A DNA stretch of 64,000 nt from Psococerastis gibbosa (Eukaryota; Arthropoda; Insecta; Psocodea; Psocidae). Location: the NCBI GenBank assembly GCA_963971405.1, contig OZ020492.1:13442151-13506150 (forward strand), in the 5' to 3' direction. The notes below the pieces were generated by a model. It had not been told where the DNA came from. It worked only from the letters and a program-made list of their open reading frames with translations, and made no database searches. Positions 46,401-58,304 of the stretch are shown one piece after another. A program made the position numbers and the translations under genes. Numbering within the stretch: position 1 is the first letter of the stretch; each line of letters begins with the position of its first letter.

Positions 46401-46900
46401 TACCAAATTAAGATGAAAATAGTTATCCCGAAATTTCGGCTATAATCTACTTCTATTCCCCAGGCAAAATTGTGATGATTATGCAAGTGTCAGAACCAAA
46501 GCATTCTTGCATTGCATGGCTACTGCTAGGTACTTGGAACCAGTTGACATGTGGACTGAGGATACAAGACATTAGAATTTCTTGAGAGAGCCGTCAGTAT
46601 AGAATCATATAATTAATGCAAAAAAATATATGAGGAGCTTGGTTACAAACGTGGCCAACTCAATTTTTTTAAAAAATGGGGTTTTGATCCGACCTTGCAG
46701 AAAATTGTAATGTCCACCTGCATGTTGTAAATTAAAGTAACAAAATCAGCCAGATTGCGCACAGAAGCGCTGAGAAGTCTAGGATTAGCTATAAACTTAA
46801 TGCAATTTTCTACAGTAAATCCGCTCTGAAAAATTCTACAACTTGGAGTTGGCCATGTTTGTAAACAGCCTCATATAAACAATAATACAAGTCACACTCC
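43490..46900 (+). other. Probable Cirl 3' UTR and downstream unique DNA
   Basis: About 3.4 kb directly after the Cirl stop contain no repeat family seen elsewhere in the window, a strong contrast with the introns. A 3' UTR of this length is plausible for a neuronal receptor but is inference. A short open stretch at 46,029-46,256 resembles no family I know. Confidence 0.45.
43911..43916 (+). promoter_or_regulatory. Candidate polyadenylation signal for Cirl
   Basis: A canonical AATAAA lies 422 bp after the stop codon, with a T/G-rich stretch (GTGGTAGTTTGTTTTTCC) about 25 bp downstream. It is the first such signal in the sense strand. Later sites may also be used. Confidence 0.35.
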
Positions 46901-47038
46901 AAATACCACTAATTGGGACCTTCTAAAGATTAGAGTATGTACTGAGTGGACTTATGGGAGGGGAAATACCGGTATATATAAGCTCATAAGATGGTACAGA
47001 TAACTTATAATAATTGTATGTAACTTAACATAATAACT

Positions 47039-47280
47039 TGGGCCGGCCGCCATACCATGTTGAATCCAGCGGACCAGAGCAGGTTCAAAGATGCAGATAA
47101 CTTGGTCGTGTGCAGAGTGCCGGTAGGGAAACATGGTAGGACTTGTCCTGGTCACCTCCGAAGTAATCGTGTGACTTCACTGTGTTTCCCAAGTGGTTCG
47201 GAATCCACTATAATCAGGAGGTCCACTGTCCAATAGGCCCACACCGTGGCCTGGGACTGTGTCCAACCATTCTACTACTA
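47039..47280 (+). repeat. Dispersed repeat G, between Cirl and Lasp
   Basis: Shares GGCCGCCATACCATGTTGAA, CATGGTAGGACTTGTCCTGG and AAGTGGTTCGGAATCCACTA with 57,795-58,030 (reverse) and 59,748-59,962. About 240 bp, likely a non-autonomous element. Confidence 0.7.
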
Positions 47281-48479
47281 ACATAATAACTTAGGGACAA
47301 CATAATGACTGGGGGGAATTTGTTACTATATGATAACGTACTTACTCATTCATCGTTAGGAAACTACTCCTACTACTTGCACAGTCTAATCAGCTCACAT
47401 GGTGAATCAGTTCTCTCACACTTGGAACCGAAGGATTGTGTTTTATACATTATGGCTATGAACATACGTGCTGTACGATATAACATTTACAAAATAGGTT
47501 TGTTAGTAAAGTAAATAGTATATTACAGTTTTTCTTGTGCAGTTTACAAAGTCTACCCCAGTACTAAGTACTCAAAGAGACTTGTATCACTGGGGTAAGT
47601 CCTCGGCCATGAGTTTAGGCCAAGATGAGCAAATGCTCTTGTGTTAGGCCTAGGGCTACACAAGACAATACCGGAGTAATTACCTGCTCTTCTTTGCAAG
47701 ACAAACGGATCGACAGCCGCTCTGGCCCTCCATCCTCAAATCCAATGAGGTCGTCACTTCTCCAATGATGGTGAGTTCCCATTATACACCATTTGCATAG
47801 GCCCTAATCTCGCTGAATCTACATTTAATTTTTAAAAGGTCCATAAAACCCGGCATTTCCATAGACGCCATTAGTGGGCATGACTAAAGTTGTAAAAGAG
47901 GCATAGGGAGCATCACATTCGCCATTGAATTACCACTTCAGCCGACTTTAGCACCACCACTACTGAGAAGAATAAGGAGCGTCACTCGTCAGCGCAGCAT
48001 CTGCATTATTGCATAGGCCTATCTATAATAGAATTGATACTGTATGCCAAATAAGCAACTACAAAATATTTTTAATTAATTAAATCACATAATTATTCTT
48101 TGTGGAATGGTGCAAAACCTGATCTCTTCTTTGAGCCTGCTCCAATACCCGCTTACATTAGAATTAAAAACTTAATTCATCATAATCATAACTGTACCCT
48201 AAATAAATAAGAAGAATACGCATTTTAGATACAAATAGTTACTACACTTCATTTGGAATAGAACTTTTAGTAATTCTATTTTTCAAGTAATATGGGAGAA
48301 AAATTAGTCTAATTATTTATGCATTTATGAAGCGATAAATTACTGTATTTATCTATTACTTAAATTTTCTAATGTGCTATAAAATTCTAATACTTTTAAA
48401 AACTAGCGGGAAATATCTATGATGACGCGAGCACTCCGGACCACAGACCAAAATACCAAAATCTCACCGAATAAACTCC

Positions 48480-48652
48480 AACTCAGTGTCAGTGACAAGT
48501 AAAACAGCTTGCTTCATAATATTGTTAATTTTATATTCGGTTTGAAATATTATTCGTTGTGTGTTGTACAACGAATTTTCGTCTTGTCTTTATGCCTAAC
48601 TAGCATATCGGATTAACATAAAAGACGAAAAGTGTCAAAGAAATATCCAACT
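48480..48652 (+). promoter_or_regulatory. Putative Lasp promoter and 5' UTR
   Basis: Upstream of the Lasp start codon, two overlapping arthropod-type initiator matches (TCAGTG at 48,483 and 48,489) lie about 165 bp before the ATG, and the intervening sequence is free of recognised repeats. No TATA box is evident. The ATG context (CAACTATGA) is acceptable. Weak evidence only; a non-coding first exon further upstream is equally possible. Confidence 0.3.
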
Positions 48653-48721
48653 ATGAGCAAAACTTGTGCCAGATGCGGAAAAACTGTCTATCCCATTGAA
48701 GAACTAAAGTGTCTCGATAAG
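48653..48721 (+). CDS. Lasp: Lasp first coding exon: start of LIM domain
   Basis: A 69-bp exon reading MSKTCARCGKTVYPIEE then LKCLDK, followed by donor GTAAGA. This matches the N terminus of LIM and SH3 domain proteins: Drosophila Lasp has CARCQKVVYPIEELKCLDK and human LASP1 CARCGKIVYPTEKVNCLDK. The two CxxC cysteines are the first zinc ligands of the LIM domain. The full protein is a cytoplasmic actin-binding adaptor with a LIM domain, nebulin-like repeats and (in long forms) an SH3 domain. The exon ends in phase 0, so the following codon should begin the conserved WHK segment, which I did not find in the remaining 15 kb. It lies 5.2 kb downstream of the Cirl stop, same strand. Confidence 0.9.
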
Positions 48722-49912
48722 GTAAGAAATTTTGCTCTACTTTTACTTATGGCTGCTTTTCACTTTCATCGGCCAAGGCCTTTTGGCTAGCAGCTTTTTG
48801 TTGCAATTATTACCACCATAGTTGCACCCATTTATGGGTTCGTTCAGTTGACACATATCGCCCAATTAGCGCATTCCTTAAGTAGCCATCTACAGGCTAT
48901 TTGTGTCGTTATCGTTTCATTTGACCTATTAGCTATCTATAACGGTGATACAGCTTGCTCTGTTTCCAAATCTTAGTGGGCAATAGATGGGACAATTTGA
49001 ATAAATACATAGTCTGACCTTCGAGCTCACTCCTCATCGCATTATTATGCCGACCTTTTAGTTATTGTTTGACCTGTAACTGGTTAACCTTATTAGCTTG
49101 TTCTATCACCCTGCCTACATCAATTTATCTGAATTTAGTACTGCTTAGCTGAGTATCTTCTAGAAGAAAGCTAAATTTTTACAACTTGTTTCAAGTTGGA
49201 AGCTCTATAATCCTTAGTTTTTCTTTTGCTAAGTCACGCTACGTATGTGATTGGTAATATTTAATAAGCAATCGCACACACCACTGGACGTTATTTTTAC
49301 AAAGTCAAATTTCTCATATGTTATCGATCATAGGGCTAGTAGAAGCAGAAGAAATGCTCTTCAACAGTGTAATAGTAATACATGTAGCCGGCACCAACAT
49401 CGCCTGTTTTGTTTTGGAAGGTCAAAAACTGTCCAAATATAATGTGTATCCTCTAATTGCGGTTTTAATGAGGAGATCTCCTCTTCAACCAAAGCTAATT
49501 TAATGTCAGTGTTATTATATACAATACCATATAATACTGCGATATAAGGCCTAAACTTTTTTCGTTCTGATGTGCTCTTGGTAATTCCAGCTCAGACGTA
49601 AGTGGTAATTGGGAACAATGAGTGGGTGTGCATTATTCAGATTGGCCTGTTGTCATAATGTTGCAAAAGAGTCTCTAGGCTACTTGAAGCGTTGTTTTTC
49701 GGCCTGAAACTGTGGCCAATGGCAAAAGAATGTTTTAAGCACTCGCGTAGAAAATAAAACGAAACAATGATAGGTTTAGGTGTGAGCCAGGGGTAGGCTA
49801 AGGTTACGACTAGTGTCCTCTTTATCTTAGAAAACTTAATATTGCTACTGTCTTTTTAGGATTAGTATGTATCTCTTAATCAGGCTTTTCTTAGTCTTCC
49901 TTAACAATTATG

Positions 49913-50196
49913 GTTCGGTACACACGGACGATTCCACACGCGAGAGTTGCCGTTGCGTTGTTGCCATAGGGCTACAAGAAGATTTCTTGTCAATTTTTAT
50001 AGCTGGCGTGAAAACCACGTATTCTACTTCAGACGATTTCTGGCGTGTCTAGGAGGAAACCATGCAATTTTGTGCGATCGACTTACCACCAGCTTCCGAA
50101 ATCGACAAGCAATCTTCTGCTAGCCCTATGGCTACAATGGGAAAAGACGTCGGCAACTCGCACGTGAGGAATCGTCCATGTGAACTGGGCCTAAGG
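49913..50196. repeat. Inverted-repeat MITE, ~285 bp
   Basis: Left end GGTACACACGGACGATTCCA; right end is its diverged inverse (GGAATCGTCCATGTGAACTG). Further inward the arms share CATAGGGCTA.AAGA and the inverted AGCTGGCGTG / ACCAGCTTCC segments. A partial relative lies at 21,440-21,660. Confidence 0.75.
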
Positions 50197-50989
50197 GTTA
50201 ATGTGGCCGGCAATAAACTAAAACAGTCCGACTTAGCGACACCATGACTGCAAGTCGCAGCTGCCAGTTAGTATAATTTCTCAGCCGTTATTTCTGCACC
50301 CAGATGTCCGCCGATTCCCGTCAAAGCCATATTACTTTGCTTTTTCCCGTTTCGACAATTATCGAAGTTTTGCACCCAGATATAGGTGAAGTCGTGTGCT
50401 CGTTGGTGCCCAATCCATAGGCCCTGTTGGGAGTATGTAAAATGACAGTGGCTGCATTCGTAGAAGTAGCTAGATAATGTGGTCACTTTCTACTTATTTC
50501 CACTTGTCGTTTTTTACGCTTGTTTTATTGTACAACACCAACACCAGTTCTAATTTAATTCAGTTTCCTCTAAGTACTGCACTTCCTTAAAGCCTTTTTC
50601 TTCTTCCACTTCTTCTTCGCCTTCCCTCTTAGTGCCACTTGCGTAGCGTGACGGGGTCGCTCCGGGTTAATTTCAAATACCCCACACTGTAAGTTGTCAT
50701 CGCTTCGAGCTCAGCCATAGTTTTCCCCTGTTTTCGTTGCCCTTGTTCTAGTTTCTCTTGTTCTATTGTTTTCTCGAATGTTGTCCCTGGTTTGCCGATG
50801 GGTCTTCTTCGTCTTTGCCGGCCCACCTCGAGCAGTCTATGGGTATTAATTTCCTCTCCCATTCTTATTGGACATGACCGAACCATTATAGCTGCATGAT
50901 CTCCAGTCAGTCTGCTGATTCCACTTGTAGATCTTGACGTATGCTTTTATTTCGGATCCGGTCCCATCTCTCCGAGCCTTCAATGTACT

Positions 50990-51150
50990 CAATTGACGTT
51001 GGCATGCTAAGCTTCCAGGTTCAAGACTCAATATAATAGGGGTACCTCACCTTCACCGTTAGTGAAAAACGCGGCTGCCGGGCATGTCGCTGACCACAAC
51101 AGAGAGGGAATCCTCTACCATTCCTCTGGCCTAGACCATCATTGAGTTAC
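50990..51150 (+). mobile_element. SINE-like repeat, family B, 3' part
   Basis: Contains GGTTCAAGACTCAA and CGCGGCTGCCGGGCATGTCG, then CCTCTGGCCTAGACCATCAT. Confidence 0.65.
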
Positions 51151-51301
51151 AAGTTACTGGTTACAAGTGAGAGCCTGCTGTCCACATTAATTGTAGCTTA
51201 TATTCTAATTTTGATATAATAATAATGTAAACATAATAACATAAATAATTCTGATTTTTCCAACTGGTATGTTTTTCCTTAAAAAAAAAATTGTAACACA
51301 A

Positions 51302-51365
51302 CGTTGGCTTAGTAATAGAAACAATAAAAAGACCTTATTTATTTATTTTGTTTATTTATTTAACA
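51302..51365 (+). mobile_element. SINE family A tail fragment
   Basis: Only GTTGGCTTAGTAATAGAAAC and the A/T-rich tail remain. Confidence 0.6.
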
Positions 51366-51689
51366 TGCGGCTGGCCACTGGACTAAGTATTAACAGCGTG
51401 ATCAGCCATTTATACACATTTAAAAGCTTCCTTACTCCTTTTAAATGCAAACAAGACGGATAAGGCATATTTATATGTTTGGTGTACGTATAAACCCATT
51501 CATTTGCTTTCAACATCAATTGAAATGGCGCACTGTCTACTGTATTATAAGTTCAACATTTAATGAATGGAAGAGTCATTAGGGATTTACTCGGTTAGTG
51601 TTGCGCTGGCATTCGCCCAACATAAATGATTGATTTTAAGCTTAGCAATTCTAAGACCCATGTTATTGTAACAGACCAAGATATCGGTT

Positions 51690-52083
51690 TAGAGTCTGGC
51701 TTTACCGCTTTCGTCGAGATTAAAAAATTATGAGGTTCACCATTGTTACACACTGAGAAGGGGTGACATTCACTTGGGACCCGTTAGGCTCACTAAAGTA
51801 CTAAAGGGACCCTCCCAACTCGGTTCTAGGCTTTTCAACAAGCTCCCACAGGGTCTAAAAAGAGATAATATTAGCCCTAACGTTTTCAAGAGCAAGGTAA
51901 AGGGTCTCCTAGTGAGTTGTTGCCCCTACTCTGTCAATAAATTTCTAGAGACCAATCTCCCTCCATGCTGACATTCCCATCACATTCATAAGTGCCTATT
52001 GTTTATTATTATTAAGTTGTGGATTTTAATGGATAAGGTTGGATAAGGATTGTATTGATGTATTATTGATGATTACATGTGGG

Positions 52084-52114
<31 letters not shown>

Positions 52115-52222
52115 GCTATTTATAGTTTTTGACGGTGCCGAGCACATGCAGTAACTCATATTGTAACACTGTACTGTATGTGGTTAAAATGGCCTATTAT
52201 AATTTCATTTCATTTCATTTTA
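51690..52222 (+). pseudogene. Non-LTR retrotransposon 3' fragment in Lasp intron
   Basis: Encodes HHCYTLRRGDIHLGPVRL and LGSRLFNKLPQGLK up to a TGA at about 51,972, matching the end of non-LTR reverse transcriptase ORFs. A 3' UTR with an (AT)n run at 52,091-52,113 follows, ending in repeated TTTCA units at 52,203-52,222, a typical tail. The 5' part is lost. Confidence 0.7.
52091..52113. repeat. (TA)n microsatellite
   Basis: TA repeat inside the 3' UTR of a retrotransposon fragment. Confidence 0.9.
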
Positions 52223-52267
52223 GATCTTCATAGGCTTAAATCGTACTGTAAATAGGAAGGGCGAGCT

Positions 52268-52406
52268 CCAAGGCCGTGCCCAGGTTTCTGTTTGGGAGGG
52301 GGTCTAATTTTTTTTAAAAGTATTTTATTAATGAAAGTCCATTCTATCAAGTGTAAAACCATTTTATTTTGGAGGGGGTCCCCCCTGGGCACGGCCTTGG
52401 TGAACT
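52268..52406. repeat. MITE with GGCACGGCC terminal inverted repeats
   Basis: Ends AAGGCCGTGCCCAGG and CCTGGGCACGGCCTT are exact 15-bp inverses. Inside, G-rich GGGAGGGGGTC and GGAGGGGGTC lie next to each end. Length 139 bp. Confidence 0.85.
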
Positions 52407-52422
52407 CTTACTCCTTAGCTTC

Positions 52423-52457
<35 letters not shown>

Positions 52458-52854
52458 TGGAGATTTCAACCTTCCTGCAGCTTTCGTGGGCTGCCAATAG
52501 GTTTTTAACATTGTTGTGCTTCGGCAGAACTTGGCAGGACTTAATCAGCTACCAGTGTGAGCTCAGAGCTATCTTATGTTTCTGCTGTTCTTCATTGGAG
52601 GACAACAAGAGGAGGAGGGATACTGTTGGTTGTAGAAATAGAACCCTACAGGAAATAACGATGTTAGAGCTGTCAATGAGACATGAGCAGAAAGAAAACA
52701 TGTTCCTCAACCTTTTGCTACAAAGTATGTAGAAGACACTCACACCAATGGGCAATAGTTATAGAACATGAAAAACAGACAGTGTGGAGTGGAGGGATTA
52801 GGTTAACTGGGGCCATTGGATGTTAATAATAATAATGTCATGAAGGACTTTATA

Positions 52855-53100
52855 TGAATCTAGGCCTATTTAAAGTGGCCCATTACTCCCTTGTCCAATG
52901 CCAACGACCCCATGGATTTCGGACATTATTAATTTTGTTTCCGTATGCAATTTTGGCCATTGGCAAACTGGTATACGTCAACCTACGCTGACTACATGCT
53001 ATAATGGACATACTTAGACCATTGAGATAATGTAGCAGGCGAAAGCAAGACTTAACCAAGTACAGATACGAATTTGGAGTGTGGAGTGGAAAGATTAGCT
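52855..53100 (+). repeat. Dispersed repeat F
   Basis: Sense copy with CTTGTCCAATGCCAACGACC and TTGGCAAACTGGTATACGTC, then AAGACTTAACCAAGTACAGA. Confidence 0.65.
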
Positions 53101-53427
53101 TAACTGTGGCCAATGGGTGTTAGTGACGGTCAAATAAAATGTATCAAAATGCAGAGGAGCAATTCTTCATTCTACTAAGTGCTCAATGATGATTCTTTGA
53201 TCGATATTTCATGTTAAATATGACTTTGTACAAAAGCATTATGTGTCCGGTCACCTCTTAAAATACCAGTTGTCCTAACCTTGTGAGACCGTGGGAGGTG
53301 AGCCGAATTCACATCTAAATTATCGCGCATTCTGGCTCATTGTTAGGAGAAAGTGTCCCTTGAACCCACATGTGACGTCTGTCCCGAGCTATGCGTTATC
53401 GGTTATAACCATCGATTAGATGTCGGG

Positions 53428-53500
53428 TCATATAGAGTAGTGACACGGACTCCAGCTTTCACCCGAAGGGTTGTTGGTTCGAGTCCCACACTTGATTAAC
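53428..53500 (+). mobile_element. SINE family A head fragment
   Basis: tRNA-like head with intact B box, broken off after TCCCACACTTG. Confidence 0.65.
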
Positions 53501-53732
53501 AAACAAAAACTTTTTAGTTTTATTAAAACTGTTTGCAGTTACATTGTTTTATTAAAACTTAAGGGTGGGCAATAAGGGTGGTTTTCCAATCCCGGTCCCG
53601 TTAATTGTCTTCCTATTTCCGACTTGTCTTCAGCAGAGTTATTGTTAATGGCTATTTAATGAATGTTTCTATTATTCTGGTAAGAAACATGACCCGCAGA
53701 TCAGTCTCTTAGAGGGGAAATTTAGATGCTCA

Positions 53733-54125
53733 TTAAGAGTGTACAGCCCGTAGGAAAATGGCAGCCCGAAATTTAATACTTTTTATTTTTTATTGAATTA
53801 ACTAAGCATGTTATTAAAGATTTGGCTCATCAAAGTTGTGGAAGACTACTTCATGCATCATATTATAAGATATTTTTAATTTTCGAAATTGTTGTTTTTT
53901 TCAGAAACATGCAGATATTTTATAAACAATAACTTTTCACGTAAAAGCGATTTTATAAAAAAACTACAATTTCAAAAACTAAAAATACCTTATTATATGA
54001 TGCAGGAAGTAGTCTTCTACAACTTTGATGAGCCAAATCTTTAATAACATGCTTAGTTAATTAAATGAAAAATAAAAAGTATTAAATTTCGGGCTGCCAC
54101 TTTCCTACGGGCTGTACACCCTTAA
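53733..54125. repeat. TTAA-flanked foldback element, copy 2
   Basis: About 393 bp with arms of ~165 bp. Ends: TTAA-GAGTGTACAGCCCGTAGG and, inverted, TTAAGGGTGTACAGCCCGTA. No ORF. TTAA at both ends recalls piggyBac-type target duplication; this is inference. Confidence 0.9.
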
Positions 54126-54954
54126 GTTGGATCACCCTACACTTCTGGTTACACTAATGTTTCAAGGAGTTTCTGGGCGATTCTTGGGGGGGGGGGGGGG
54201 CTAAGGTAAGGCATACACTTTTCTAATTTTTAGTGGTTGCATAATTTGATGGCTGTAGGAATTCAATTTCAGAGCATATAAGTAGCCTATATAGGTGCTT
54301 TATAGGCTCAATTTGCAGGTTGTTTGTATTTTCTTAAGACTTATGGCTCCTATTTGGAAGGAAAATCCCAAATTGCACACTGCCTTTTTTCATTTAATTT
54401 AATTTGCGGTCTTCTTTGTTTAAAACATGACCGAATTCCACTGGATTTTGCCATTGCCGTTTGCAAAAAGGGGCATGTTCTATCATATCATTTCATTAAG
54501 GGTGGCTCAACTAAAAACGTGACTACCGGGCATGTTGCTGACCAATTCAGGAATAATGCAGCAGCCACGAAAGTTTTTTTCCTTCTATGAAATATCTTGG
54601 AACCGCTTTTCAGCATTACTACAAGATAGTGATTGTTTTCTTTTTCTGCTTTTACAGCTCACCTGCTACCGTTATATTATTAGTATTAGTTATTATTATT
54701 AGTCTCTCATGAATAACGTTATCTCATTGTAATTGTGAAAATTAGTGGATCTGCGCCCTGATTGTAGTCTACCCACGATAAAAATAATGAAAAGCGTTAT
54801 CTTTAAGTTGTGGCCTACTTTAAGGGGATTCATAATGTCGGTGTTATCGAGCTATCTAGTTAGAAGTGTTATCTGAGTATTCTAAGTTAACACACTATCA
54901 TGAGTGGACCTCGGGGTGAGTTATTATGCAAGATCGAAAACGGAAAAAATTTAG

Positions 54955-55205
54955 GTCTCGTATCTGTACTTGGTTAAGTCATGCTTTCGCCTGTTTCATT
55001 GCGTCAATGGTAAGCATGTCATAGCTTGTCCATTATCGCTTGTAGTCGGTGTAGGTTGACATCGAGAACGTACACCAGCCAATGGTCAAAAATTCATACT
55101 GAAAAAATACTAATAATGTCCTAAATCCATGGGGTCGTTGGTATTGGGCAAGGGACCTAAGGGCCACTATAAGTAGGCCGGGTTCCATCAAAAGTCATTA
55201 AAAAT
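54955..55205 (-). repeat. Dispersed repeat F
   Basis: Reverse copy beginning CGTATCTGTACTTGGTTAAG and ending near the GGGTTCCATCAAAAGTC motif. Confidence 0.7.
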
Positions 55206-55941
55206 TAATAACTAACTATCTAGAAGGGTTATCTAAATAAATAATACAAATAAACTTAAATATTACATTGTTCTAAACGCGTGTTTCAAATCATCTGACA
55301 CCAAGTATGGTGGCGGTCAAACAATCAAACAACTGTCGATGGCAATGCTACCTACCTAAATAACACGATTTAACCAACTCAGAAGTGCGTTTCGATGACA
55401 CACTGGTTAGCTCCGAGTGTTAACTTAGCTTGATATAACACACTTAACCAGGGATAACTCGATAACACCGACATTGTGAAGACCCTTATTGAGGGTTTGT
55501 TAGTCAAAACTCACAAGTTTAAAAAAAAAAAAACTACCCCCCCCCCCGCAGCGCATGCGTTGGCGTATAACCTTCTGTTTGTAATATGAAAATGTCGCTG
55601 AAAAAGTGTTGCTATGACGTCCTCAACAACATCATGCTCTGGGCCCTTTGTTTCTTGATGAATAGAGGAACCATTGTGTTTCGCCTGTATATTATGTAGT
55701 CTCGTCCGAGCTCGTGTTTTATGGGGTTTTGCAATGTTCCCGTAGTCATTAACTCCTTTTTTTTACAATTAAAAAGTGAGCTTTCATCTTTTAAACTACA
55801 ATGTGACACATTCAAACACTTAACATGTTTCCGGTCCCAAAATCTTAAGGCGTGCGTGTCTGGACACATTGTATACTTTTCATTTGCTAGAGGCATGGTT
55901 GCCTGTTTTATGCAAATAATTCGATTTAATTGAATCTGTTG

Positions 55942-56060
55942 ATGGTTTGGAACAGTCAAGTTGGTTGACAACTGGGCTATGAAAAAGGAAGGACGGGGTT
56001 CAAAACTTGACATAAAAAAGGAGTACTTTTCCTCTAATGATACCTGACCTTCAGCACTGT
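55942..56060 (+). mobile_element. SINE-like repeat, family B, 5' part
   Basis: GTCAAGTTGGTTGAC and GGTTCAAAACTTGACAT match the head; the 3' half is absent. Confidence 0.5.
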
Positions 56061-56159
56061 ATGTTATCATATAGTAACAATAGAGGTACAGAGTACCCAT
56101 TTCACTTTGTATAAAGCCTCTGCAAGAAGAGGAATATTATAGAAAGGAAGACATGGAAA

Positions 56160-56725
56160 AATGGACCGAAAAGGGGTTCGAACCCAAGGCTCCGCCTTGA
56201 AGGAGTCGTATACTCAGTGCACTTACTCTGTCACTAGGGCATCTGAGTACGGGCAGACTTTGAGATTTAGGGGACGACGGATTTGGTGAGGTGGTTAGCA
56301 TACCACACGGGCAAGATGGGGACTCAGGTTCAAATTCCATATCCGTCCATTTTTTTCATGTCTTCCTTATTTCCGTTGCTTGTGTATAAGGGGTCAGCAG
56401 TACGCCAGTCTGTAAACATGTTTATTAATGAAAGTACAAATAAAAGTATTTTTATTCATATAAATGAAAATGAGGCTTTTTTATTTCCCTAATTAATTTT
56501 TGGCAGGGGTCTGTGGAGTTGTTTAAATTGTGAAATTGGCCCGTGGTACATTAGTACGATAGATAGATGTTTCGGTCAAAATCAGCAATGAGTGCACATA
56601 CTCGTTATCATTGGAGGATCTAAGTACGGGAAAGTTTAGGGACTTAGGGGGTCAAAGATTTGGTGCAGTGGTCAGCATACCTCTCCTGCAAGGTGGAAAC
56701 TATGTTTCGAATCCAGTTTCCGTTG
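56160..56725. mobile_element. Cluster of three family D tRNA-like SINE heads
   Basis: Three related tRNA-like units: 56,160-56,245 (reverse, GGGGTTCGAACCC), 56,277-56,352 (forward, GAGGTGGTTAGCATACCA, GGTTCAAATTCC) and 56,640-56,725 (forward, TGGTGCAGTGGTCAGCATAC). The first two are inverted with ~30 bp between them. Confidence 0.6.
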
Positions 56726-57377
56726 AATTTTCCATGTCATCCTTTCTTAAAATGCTTTTACCTAATGGTTACTTTACCTTAATTAGTAGAGGAAATTCGC
56801 GTCTGCCAGGCTGTTCCTGACTACAACTTCCTAAAGGATCTTCCACCAGTTTTTTCTACCCTCAACGGTCTCTCCTGCCACCGCGTTTTTGTAGTGTTCT
56901 TCTACTCTTGCAGGACCAAATTCTGTCCAAAGTCGCCCCTAGGCGGAGTTGACATATTGATCCTAAAGCAGCTGTTACTATGGTCTGATGAAGGGTAGCT
57001 ATGTGTTGAGTACCGTTAGGGGGCAAGCCAGGATTTTATACCAATTTGAGATTTTAATGTAAGGAGGTCACTTAAGCATTGCATATTGCGCAACTTAAAC
57101 CCTTCATATAGGAAGAGATTCGCTGTGTTTATACAGCTGGAGCATGGCCTTATTCTGATGCTTAACTTGTGGTCAATCACTTTTTACAATGAATTTAGAG
57201 TTATTTAGCAGATAACTTACTGGCGGATTAAGAATAAAGGTGGGTTCTCCGGGCATATTCGAGCCAAACTTTCAACAGTACTCAGTACAGTGCGAACTGC
57301 TAACCTTCAACGGATGACAGTCCTAATGATCCAACGTGCATCCTTCGCGTTGGTATGGTTTTTGTTTGAAGGACTTT

Positions 57378-57625
57378 TATGGACCCAGGACCCTACTTAT
57401 AGTGGCCCATAGGTCCCTTGTCCAATGCCATTGACCCCATGGATTTCGGACATTATTACTTTGTATTGTTTCCGTTTGAATTTTTGACCATTGGCAAACT
57501 GGTATACGTTCTCGATGTCAACCTACACCGTCTACAAGCGATAATGGACAAGCTGAGACAAGCTTACCATTGGCCCAATGAAACAGGCGAAAGCATGACT
57601 TAACCAAGTTCGGATACGAGTTATC
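57378..57625 (+). repeat. Dispersed repeat F, best sense copy
   Basis: Contains all family landmarks from ACTTTTATGGACCCAGGACC to GACTTAACCAAGTTCGG. An open frame of 61 codons runs through it, but other copies do not keep it, so it is not taken as coding. Confidence 0.7.
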
Positions 57626-57794
57626 CTTCGCGTTACTGAACGTTCTCCACGTTCAGGGGCGGATCCAGCTTTTTATTTGAAGAGGTCATGGTCGAAATTG
57701 GCGCCATCTGCTAACTACGTTAGACTGGTTTACGATAGCCAATTTTTTATTACAGATTTTTTGTTATTTACGTAATATTTATTTTTACTAGTAG

Positions 57795-58030
57795 TAGTAT
57801 GGTTTGACACAGTCCCAGGCCACGGTGTGGCCCCATAGGACTCTAGTGGACCTCCTGATTATAGTGGATTCCGAACCACTTGGGAAACACAGTAAAGTCA
57901 CACGATTAGTTCGGAGGTGACCAGGACAAGTCCTACCATGTTTCCCTACCGGCACTGTGCACACGACCAATTTATCTGCAGCTTTGAACCTGCTCTGGTC
58001 CGCTGGATTCAACTTGGTATGGCGGCCGGC
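57795..58030 (-). repeat. Dispersed repeat G
   Basis: Reverse copy; the termini GGGACTGTG... and GGCCGCCATACC match the copy at 47,039 over the full length. Confidence 0.7.
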
Positions 58031-58159
58031 TTTATTTTTACTAAATTTGTCTCATTTCGGTGCTCTTCAGGGGGCTTGAAGAGGGTCATGGCCTCGTGCC
58101 CCCTCCATGGATCCGCCACTGTCCACGTTACTTGTTATTTATTGAATATCCTGACATGT

Positions 58160-58183
58160 CTGATGATGGCATCTTACCGAAAC
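58160..58183 (+). other. Second hammerhead-like motif
   Basis: CTGATGA (58,160-58,166) and GAAAC (58,179-58,183) enclose a weak hairpin (GG with CC). The context ACCGAAACCGGTCA is common in Penelope-like element remnants. Too decayed to be active as seen. Confidence 0.3.
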
Positions 58184-58304
58184 CGGTCACTGTTATATAT
58201 TTTATTGTGGATCAGTTGCGTCTCATTCTTTCTACAATTTTAAATCCTGACAAGAAGCAATGGGTTTCCATAAGGTATGGGAGATCTGACTACTGTATTA
58301 TCTT

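Noticed and set aside
57917..58243. 108-codon frame resembling a frame on the minus strand at 46,952-47,155
   Set aside because: Both are translations of dispersed repeat G; the frame is not kept in the third copy.
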